From: a virus
Direction: 5' to 3' (one strand)
DNA length: 29,980 nucleotides
IMG/VR virus record: IMGVR_UViG_3300022929_000130
Span: 1 to 29,980 of that record
Part shown: in pieces, positions 23,677 to 29,980 of the stretch
Layout: each line of letters begins with the position of its first letter
Position numbering within the stretch: position 1 is the first letter of the stretch
Program-made: the position numbers and the translations under genes
Notes under the pieces: generated by a model
Told to the model about the DNA's origin: nothing
Seen by the model: the letters and a program-made list of their open reading frames with translations, nothing else
Databases searched by the model: none

Positions 23677-26104
23677 TACTCAGAGAGCAGTAGCTTCTGG
23701 AGCAATGAGCTTTCGACCAGAAGCCCCTAACGACATTCGTGAGGGAATAGGACTACTTTTAAAAACTAGAGCAAACTCCATCATGGATGCGGCTGAACGG
23801 CAACGAGAAGCCAGTATGGTTGCAATGGAAGAGGCTAAAGAACTGCGTAAAGAAAGAAATGCGAAAAGCAGAGCAGCCGCTCAAAAACAAAAAAAAGATA
23901 AAGAAACTGCCCAACAAATTCTAAAAAACCTTAATCAAGATTATAAAAATCAAAATCTAATAACTCACGTAATAGGTAATTTAGAATTAAATGGAGGCGA
24001 TGGCGCGGCGACACTTAAATATTATACAGATTTAGGAAACAGATTAGGACTTGCTGCTTCTAAAGTAGAAATACCTAAACTTAAACAGCCCGGACGCGCT
24101 GGAGATTTAAGCCAGCAAACGGCTGAACTTATGGGCGTTGATATGGATTCTGTATTTGAAACGGATACAGGAAGTGCCAGCCAAGGTGTGACCAACAGAC
24201 AAGCACGAAGTGCGTTTGAAGATGAAATGTCAATGTCTGAGAGCAGTGGTAGAGTTAATGAATTAGGTACTGATACCAAAGGTAGAAAGTTTGGTGGCGA
24301 GTTTCAACTGGGTAAGTTGAGGTTGCAGGACTATAATGAAATATATGGTACAAACTTTACTCCCGAAACTTTTGCCCAGTTAGAGAAAAAAGATCAAAAA
24401 GCTATAAACGACTGGCACTTCAGAGACATTAGTACTTTCATTAGAAACGAAGGTCTTGATGAGTTTGTAGGTGAAGAGATCAACGGTACTGTTTTAACGG
24501 AAGCGAGCCTTATAGCTATTGCTCATTTAGGCGGTAAAACCGGACTAAGAAACTACCTTACATCTGGCGGTGAAAAAAATCCTCACGATGAGAGTAAAAA
24601 CCCTGACGGTACTATAGCTAAGACCTATCTTTCAGATTACGCGGAGAAGTTTGCTGACACTTCGTTTATGATGGAAGAATCTGGAGATGATCCTAACTTC
24701 AGATCGTTTATCATAGCCGACAAGAAAGGTTTACACGATCCGTTTAAAAAGGAGGATGGTACATACCACACTGCAGCACAGATTCTACTCATAGCCAATG
24801 ACTCAGGAGATGCTGCTCTAATTCAACGCGCTAATAAAATTACAGCGCCTAGAATAAACCCAAGCTCACTCAGTAGAGGTGACCTATCTGCTAAAATTGC
24901 TGTTATGCAGCTAGAAGGTAGACCGGAAGCTGAAATAGCCCCCTATCAAGCCGCCTTGCAAGCCCGTAATGATCAAAAGGCAGTGGATGATATTCCTGAC
25001 CCTACTACGGCTAAAGGATTATATTTTGCTGCAGAAAAAGCCTTAATACCAGAAGGACTAGCGCCAGAAGAATACAGTAAGCGTGTGGCTGCTATTGAAA
25101 ATTCTTGGAATGAAGCAACTTCTTCTGAAAAGTTTACCCCGCGCACCTTATATCGAATAGGTACACAGACAACGACAAGGGTATATTCTGAAGAGGAGTA
25201 TAAAAAACTAACTGGTTCCGGAGGCGGTTACAGTGACGTTCAGCTTGGTGCGGTAGAGCAAATAATGCAGGACTTTAGCATTAACCGCGAAGAAGCTTCA
25301 CAACTCAAAAACGGCTTTATAAACATATCATCTGATGGTTTAGGCAGAGTTGTATTTGTAAATAAACAAACAGGTGAACAATCTTATCCTTCCAGATCAA
25401 GTCAGGCTCAGGATACAGAGACTCAGGGATTAATGTCAGAGGCTCTACAAGAGGCTATGCAAAGCGGTCAAACCGGAGACCCCAATAACCTGAGCGTTCC
25501 TAGTGTATTTTATGAGGATGAGCAGGGGAATAAAGTAGTAATTACTGCCGAAGAAAAAGCCGCTGCAGCATCTTTACTGACAGAAGCCGGTCTTGGTGGA
25601 GGTATTGCGGGATTGAAAGACATAAGCTCTGCATTTGGTCCTGAAGGCTGGGCTAAGAAGATTGGGAATAATATATCAGGCTTTGTCTTCGGAACCACCT
25701 TTGATGAGAACAGCGCAGAGGCAAAGTCTAAGTTGGAGAAGCTTAGAACTCTAACGGTCTTACAGCTTGTATCTGCATTTCCAAACATCCGAGACAGCGT
25801 AGCTCTCAAGCAGCAATTAGCTTCATTAATACCTGAACCGGGAAAGCTGTTGGATAGCGGATCTTTTAAGCCAAATGCTTTACGTGGATTTAAATCAGTC
25901 AAACAAATTCTAGAAGGTGCAGTCTCTACCCAGAGTAAAAATTCAGTGGATATGACTATGTCTACAAGAGATAATGCCAAGGCTAGAATGGCGTTAAACT
26001 CTCTTCTCCCTCTGTTGGAAATATATGAGACAATTGTTGAAGGGTTTGAAAACCCACAGAGCGGTACAACCCCTGTCGGCCAATCTTCCTACATAAAAAA
26101 GTGA
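23663..26104 (+). CDS. Internal virion protein with lytic transglycosylase-like domain
   Basis: 813 residues. Residues 30-110 are a Lys/Glu/Ala-rich helical stretch. Residues about 185-330 look like an SLT-type transglycosylase: SES with E193 as the probable catalytic acid, GGEFQLGKLRLQDYNEIYG (G...Q block), FTPETFAQLEKKDQKAINDW, then LIAIAHLGGKTGLRNYLTSG. Beyond 330 the protein is helical, with a Gly-containing hydrophobic stretch near 640-665 (AAASLLTEAGLGGGIAGL). T7 gp16 carries such a domain at its N-terminus and opens the murein during DNA ejection; the same job is inferred here. Starts inside the previous gene (14-bp overlap). Length and domain place are within the range of podovirus ejection proteins. 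Confidence 0.75.
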   Translation: MGWRDTQRAVASGAMSFRPEAPNDIREGIGLLLKTRANSIMDAAERQREASMVAMEEAKELRKERNAKSRAAAQKQKKDKETAQQILKNLNQDYKNQNLITHVIGNLELNGGDGAATLKYYTDLGNRLGLAASKVEIPKLKQPGRAGDLSQQTAELMGVDMDSVFETDTGSASQGVTNRQARSAFEDEMSMSESSGRVNELGTDTKGRKFGGEFQLGKLRLQDYNEIYGTNFTPETFAQLEKKDQKAINDWHFRDISTFIRNEGLDEFVGEEINGTVLTEASLIAIAHLGGKTGLRNYLTSGGEKNPHDESKNPDGTIAKTYLSDYAEKFADTSFMMEESGDDPNFRSFIIADKKGLHDPFKKEDGTYHTAAQILLIANDSGDAALIQRANKITAPRINPSSLSRGDLSAKIAVMQLEGRPEAEIAPYQAALQARNDQKAVDDIPDPTTAKGLYFAAEKALIPEGLAPEEYSKRVAAIENSWNEATSSEKFTPRTLYRIGTQTTTRVYSEEEYKKLTGSGGGYSDVQLGAVEQIMQDFSINREEASQLKNGFINISSDGLGRVVFVNKQTGEQSYPSRSSQAQDTETQGLMSEALQEAMQSGQTGDPNNLSVPSVFYEDEQGNKVVITAEEKAAAASLLTEAGLGGGIAGLKDISSAFGPEGWAKKIGNNISGFVFGTTFDENSAEAKSKLEKLRTLTVLQLVSAFPNIRDSVALKQQLASLIPEPGKLLDSGSFKPNALRGFKSVKQILEGAVSTQSKNSVDMTMSTRDNAKARMALNSLLPLLEIYETIVEGFENPQSGTTPVGQSSYIKK

Positions 26105-26119
26105 TGGTTAGGAAATTTT

Positions 26120-29100
26120 ATGGAAATTGATGCAAGATTAATTCTGCAAGACCGTGCTAACGGTGTGCCTGATGAAGATATTTTTGAGACATTGCTACGA
26201 GATAGTGGCGGCTCATTAACTGTAGATGACTTCACTATGGACTTGAACGCCGCGAAACAATCTGGAGACAGCGTTTCAAGTATCATGGACTTCATCACTT
26301 CAGGTAAAGCTCTACGAACTAAAGATAATGTAGATGCAGGTATAGCCAGTAGCTCGATAGATAGTCAGCCAGAGGCATTACTCTCAGGCGCAGCTACTGG
26401 TGTAACTAATCTTATGGGTTTGCCTGTAGACCTTGTTAATATGGGTCTTCAAGCTGGTGAAGGATTGGTTAGAAAAGGCATCAATACAGTAGGTGGTGAT
26501 GTCAGTACCAACCCTGATGACTTTTATCTTTCATCCTCTAACCCAATTGGCGGCGGTCAAAATGTAAGAGACACTATTGAAGCTGCTTCTCTAGGCACAG
26601 TCGATTATGTAGATAGCCGAGAAGAAGTTCCTCAAGAGTATAGACCTGCGTTTCAAGCTGGTAGGGTAATCGGGGAAAATGCCCTACCTATAGCCGGTGG
26701 CTTACAAGCTGCTAAAGCAGGATTCGGCCTTACCAATCCTCTCATGCAAGGGATCAGAAATAACCCTGCTAAATTTGCTGCAACAGAGGCCGCTGCCACT
26801 ACAGGTGCGGCTGCAGGAGTGGCTGCAGTAGAGGCTGGCGGTCTAGGAGATAACCCTTGGGTTATGATGGGGGCAGAATTGCTAGGCGGCATTTCTGGAG
26901 CCAATGTAGGAGCTATCTCAAAAGCATCACCTTTAGGAATGGCATACAGACAAGGGCGTAAGGCAGTCGATCAAGTATTTTCTAGCTGGAGTGACACCGG
27001 AGCTAGAAAACTAGCAGTAGATCAAATCCTAAAAACTGCAGAGCAAACTAGAAAAGGCTTACTAGAAGAGGCCGATTTTGTTGAAAGTAACGGAAATACA
27101 ACCTCTGCAACCGCACTTAGAGAACAGGCAGAGTTCTACACTCCTGAGCGAATAATATCAGACATAGAGACAGCCGACTCTTTAGGAGGTACTCTTGCGG
27201 CAGGAGACTTAACTGGTAACCCGCTGCTAATGGCAATGCAGAAGAGGTTAATGGTTGAAAGCCCTGAGTTTGGTAAAGACGTTATGGAACGGGCCAATCT
27301 AGTCTTGTCGGGCATTCTAAAGGCCTCTGATGTTATGGCTAGGGCCGGTAATACAGAGATGGCTAAAGCTCTACGAACAAATTTCTATTCCAGTGTGATC
27401 GACTCTAAATTAAAGCTAGAAGAAGATAAAGCAGCAGAAGCTTTAAAAGCCATGAAAGGCGACCCTAATGCGGCGTCAATCCTTACGCAGAAAACTATCT
27501 TCAAAGCTAAAGATAATATCAGAAGTATGGAGACTGCACTCTGGGATAGAATTAATCAGGAACAGTCTGTATCTGGAGAACAACTTTCTGCAGTAATACA
27601 GAAATTAAAAGACGGCCTTCCTGAAGGTAGAACAATCGCTGGCGGCGGTCAGCTTGATGACGTTATTGATAATCTGCAAGCAGAGATACGAAAAAACGGA
27701 AGTGTTACTGTAGGAAGAATACTTCAGTTTCGCTCTGAAATGTTAGATCAATCCAGATCATCTGCCGCTAATAGTGAATTTAAAAAAGCTGGTTTGTTTG
27801 ATGATTTAGCCGCTGCATCTATTGATCAGCTAAGTACCTTAGACGGTGCGGCTGGTAGTGTTATTGACCAAGCCCGTGGCTTTAGTGCTGCTCTAAATAA
27901 AAGATTTACACGGTATTTTGTAAAAGATGTACTCGCCACAGAAACTAAGGGTGGTACAAGTATTAGAGATACCGCTGTATTAAGGGAAGGCTTTGGCTCT
28001 GGTGGTGCAGAGGCAGATGAAAAATTTAGAGAGCTAAGAGAGGCCGCTGAGTTTACTGACGCCGCTGCAGATAGAGTTGAATTAATCCGTATGGAAGATT
28101 CTCTAGCTGCTAAGAAGGCCGCTGCAGAGAACGTCGAGGAGCCTGTACCACCTACTACTGACGCAGCCACTACTGATGATGTAATCTATCCTGAGAACAC
28201 CGCCTACCCTTACCGTGCCACGGCTGCAGCCCAGCGCCCTGTACGAGATGAATTTGGTCAGGTGCAGTTTGATGAGAATGGGGAGATGATTACTGAGCCA
28301 GTAGGTGATCCTTCCTTTAGAGAACCCGGATCTGGTAATGATATTTTTCCACCTGATGGAAGAAGAAGTACCTTTGAAAGACAATTTCAAGATGAAGTAA
28401 CTGATGCTGTGCCGCCTGAAGCCGTTGGAGATGGAGACCCTGTTCCTAGAGATGAGTTACCAAACTTTGAGTCCACTCAGGAAAGATTGGACAAGATGTT
28501 TAACCGCCCTGAAGGGGAAACTTACAGTGCAGATCCTAAGCCTGAAGATGCTCCTAAAGACGGCCCTACAGTAGACTGGTCTAGGACTGGGGCTACTCCT
28601 GACTACTTGCCGCCCGCCCTAGCCGACGAACCTGTATTGCTGGGATTAACTATAAGCAAAGCCCAAGAAGACTTCTTACGTTCTAAGATTATGGAGTTTG
28701 AAGATGTTACTACAGGCGTTTTAGACCTCAAAGCCTTAGACAAATTTATCAATCAAAACCAAAATCTTGTTAATCAGTTCGATAGCTTTAAAGAAGATCT
28801 GCTTACGCTGTACGAGGCCAATAAGACCGCAGCGAGGCTAATTGATGAGTTAGGATTTGTAAGAAACACCGAAAGACTATCAGACGCTATAGGGAAAACA
28901 TTAGCAACAGACACCCCAGTAGAGGGTTACTCTAGGCTGGCTAGGGAAGCTGTCGAAGCTGGTTCTATTGCTCCTGAAGCTAAGATTGATTTCAGAAATG
29001 CAACAATCGATGAGATATTTGCAGGAGCCGGTGATCCACCAGACTTCACCACAGTAGCTAAACGTATGTTACAGCCTATGAGTAGACGCTCAGGAGACCC

Positions 29101-29671
29101 TACTATTCTAGATGTGATGGTAGACACTGGGATTTTAAGTGCTGACGAAAAAAATGCTATAGGAGAAATGATCTTTCAAGGACTACAACTAGAAAAGAGA
29201 ATGACAGACCCTAAGACGTTTAATCAGGTAATGTCAGATACACCAGATCTTCAAAAGAATTTAGCTAGATTAATTGGTGCTAACGTAGGTGTATTATTTG
29301 GTAGGGGTGATGCCAGTCTACAAGCTGCAGCCATTGGTTCAGCCTTCTTCAAGAAATATATCGACCAGCTTCCAATAGCTAACCAGAAAAACCAAATGGA
29401 AAAGCTCTTTAAAGTGCCTGAATTAATTGTGGCGGGAATTAAGGGCCGTGGCCCCATGCAAAAAACGGTGATTGAAACGATCAAAGAATACACCCGTATG
29501 GCAAGGCAGCTTGGTGTGGGCGGTGCTGTTAAAATAGCGGGTAGAAAAGTAGGAGACAACTTAGAAACCATGTCTCTTGCGTATCCTTCTGCAGTCACAG
29601 GTAATACAGAAGACGAAAGTGTTCCTACTATCAGCATAGACGAACAGATGATGGATCTGGGTATGCAATAA
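26120..29671 (+). CDS. Large internal virion (ejection) protein
   Basis: 1183 residues, the largest gene here. Residues 1-60 are a helical acidic module (MEIDARLILQDRANGVPDED). Residues about 85-275 hold Ala/Gly-rich hydrophobic segments (GAATGVTNLMGLPVDLVNMG, ENALPIAGGLQAAKAGFGL, ATTGAAAGVAAVEAGGLGDN) that could line a channel or insert in membranes. Residues 290-660 are mostly helical. A Pro/Asp/Glu-rich linker covers about 670-840, then a helical C-terminal domain (about 850-1183). Size, hydrophobic N-terminal part and order after the transglycosylase protein fit the gp16-like ejection class, though no catalytic motif is visible. AGGA precedes ATG at 26120. It ends at a hairpin, so it is the last gene of the late operon. 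Confidence 0.75.
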   Translation: MEIDARLILQDRANGVPDEDIFETLLRDSGGSLTVDDFTMDLNAAKQSGDSVSSIMDFITSGKALRTKDNVDAGIASSSIDSQPEALLSGAATGVTNLMGLPVDLVNMGLQAGEGLVRKGINTVGGDVSTNPDDFYLSSSNPIGGGQNVRDTIEAASLGTVDYVDSREEVPQEYRPAFQAGRVIGENALPIAGGLQAAKAGFGLTNPLMQGIRNNPAKFAATEAAATTGAAAGVAAVEAGGLGDNPWVMMGAELLGGISGANVGAISKASPLGMAYRQGRKAVDQVFSSWSDTGARKLAVDQILKTAEQTRKGLLEEADFVESNGNTTSATALREQAEFYTPERIISDIETADSLGGTLAAGDLTGNPLLMAMQKRLMVESPEFGKDVMERANLVLSGILKASDVMARAGNTEMAKALRTNFYSSVIDSKLKLEEDKAAEALKAMKGDPNAASILTQKTIFKAKDNIRSMETALWDRINQEQSVSGEQLSAVIQKLKDGLPEGRTIAGGGQLDDVIDNLQAEIRKNGSVTVGRILQFRSEMLDQSRSSAANSEFKKAGLFDDLAAASIDQLSTLDGAAGSVIDQARGFSAALNKRFTRYFVKDVLATETKGGTSIRDTAVLREGFGSGGAEADEKFRELREAAEFTDAAADRVELIRMEDSLAAKKAAAENVEEPVPPTTDAATTDDVIYPENTAYPYRATAAAQRPVRDEFGQVQFDENGEMITEPVGDPSFREPGSGNDIFPPDGRRSTFERQFQDEVTDAVPPEAVGDGDPVPRDELPNFESTQERLDKMFNRPEGETYSADPKPEDAPKDGPTVDWSRTGATPDYLPPALADEPVLLGLTISKAQEDFLRSKIMEFEDVTTGVLDLKALDKFINQNQNLVNQFDSFKEDLLTLYEANKTAARLIDELGFVRNTERLSDAIGKTLATDTPVEGYSRLAREAVEAGSIAPEAKIDFRNATIDEIFAGAGDPPDFTTVAKRMLQPMSRRSGDPTILDVMVDTGILSADEKNAIGEMIFQGLQLEKRMTDPKTFNQVMSDTPDLQKNLARLIGANVGVLFGRGDASLQAAAIGSAFFKKYIDQLPIANQKNQMEKLFKVPELIVAGIKGRGPMQKTVIETIKEYTRMARQLGVGGAVKIAGRKVGDNLETMSLAYPSAVTGNTEDESVPTISIDEQMMDLGMQ

Positions 29672-29673
29672 AA

Positions 29674-29703
29674 GAGACCCCCGCCAACCAAAGCAGGGGT
29701 CTC
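29674..29703 (-). terminator. Minus-strand terminator hairpin (end of the convergent gene)
   Basis: GAGACCCC (29674-29681) and GGGGTCTC (29696-29703) pair perfectly around a 14-nt loop. On the minus strand the stem is followed by TTTTATT, the T tract of an intrinsic terminator, while the plus strand has no T run after it. It starts 2 bp past the stop of the last ejection gene, so it may also stall plus-strand RNA polymerase or protect the mRNA end. Confidence 0.7.
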
Positions 29704-29763
29704 AACCAACGAACAGGATGGACCAATCTCAACCCCATTCAAGAAACATTTTAGTGTAAATGC

Positions 29764-29795
29764 GCTCTCAGGTCAAGCGATCTGAGGGCTTTTTT
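29764..29795 (+). terminator. Plus-strand intrinsic terminator of the late operon
   Basis: GCTCTCAG (29764-29771) pairs with CTGAGGGC (29782-29789) with one G-U pair, a 10-nt loop and six T residues (29790-29795). It is the clear end of the plus-strand transcript, about 95 bp after the last stop. The preceding stretch 29704-29763 contains no open gene that I can support. Confidence 0.85.
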
Positions 29796-29803
29796 ATTGG
29801 GAT

Positions 29804-29980
29804 TTATGCTGAAATATCAACAAGTTCGCAACTGTCTCCAGTACAAGCCATCGTCTGCATGGACACTGTGTTGTCCTCTTTTTCGTAGTCTTGAAATTTG
29901 GACCAGTCAATTCGTTCAGGCATTTTTTCTAAAAGACTTTGATAATCTGAAGCCTCACAATCCTGATAAACAGCTTGGAC
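29804..29980 (-). CDS. Convergent gene, 3' part (partial)
   Basis: On the minus strand a frame enters from the right edge and ends at TAA (complement of 29804-29806). 58 residues are visible, from VQAVYQDCEASDYQSLLEKM to SCELVDISA. The residues are mixed polar with no membrane segment. An internal Met (residue 20 of the visible part) could be a start, so the gene might begin in the window. It has no recognised family. It is transcribed towards the late operon and would use the minus-strand terminator at 29674-29703. Confidence 0.55.
   Translation of the reverse strand, partial: VQAVYQDCEASDYQSLLEKMPERIDWSKFQDYEKEDNTVSMQTMACTGDSCELVDISA

Noticed and set aside
1-29980. Anti-phage defence, toxin-antitoxin or satellite cargo genes
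   Set aside because: I looked for such families in gaps and small frames and found none. All long frames fit the virion or lysis program or remain unidentified without such motifs.

Overview
The window is the late structural and lysis region of a tailed bacteriophage, most likely a short-tailed (podovirus-type) phage of a Gram-negative, probably marine, bacterium. The short-tail assignment rests on a head-tail adaptor / tail tubular A-like protein directly followed by a tail tubular B-like protein, and on three very large internal-virion (ejection) type proteins, one with a lytic transglycosylase domain. No tape measure, tail sheath or major tail tube gene is seen. Gram-negative host: an overlapping inner-/outer-membrane spanin pair with a clear lipobox. 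Marine origin is an inference from protein families I associate with marine cyanophage and pelagiphage-like genomes (GNATDFGDLT-repeat fibres, a YYCANHSGMGG cupredoxin-like domain). No integrase, RNA polymerase, replication gene, tRNA or CRISPR array is present.

Layout: nt 1-4879 hold the end of an unidentified gene, two large virion-associated proteins of uncertain role (one with a domain recalling HhH DNA glycosylases, one with an EF-hand-like loop and a cysteine cluster) and the scaffolding protein. Nt 4880-5243 is the only long gap. It contains a perfect 11-bp inverted repeat, a second hairpin, an extended -10 promoter and a leader of about 240 nt in front of the major capsid gene (5244-6302). 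Nt 6317-16286 form an unusually large appendage cassette: a small decoration-like protein, two genes carrying three copies of one fibre domain, a cupredoxin-like fibre, three paralogous six-repeat propeller-like fibres, two small unidentified proteins and an 819-residue protein built of 20-residue repeats. Nt 16299-19557 encode the tail tube proteins and a fibre with an S74 intramolecular chaperone.

A second consensus-like promoter (19565-19593) precedes a lysis module: GH24-type endolysin, i-spanin and embedded o-spanin. It runs into the ejection protein module (20784-29671), which includes a 54-residue gene at 22951-23115. The late operon ends at two hairpin terminators, and a gene on the opposite strand converges on it from the right edge.

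Nearly all genes are on the plus strand and tightly packed, with stop/start overlaps (TAATG, TAGTG, TATGA) or gaps under 40 bp. This fits one or two long late transcripts from the two promoters, both of which look like host sigma70 promoters. The most unusual content is the appendage cassette, which shows internal duplication and probable gene conversion, and the structured leader of the capsid gene.
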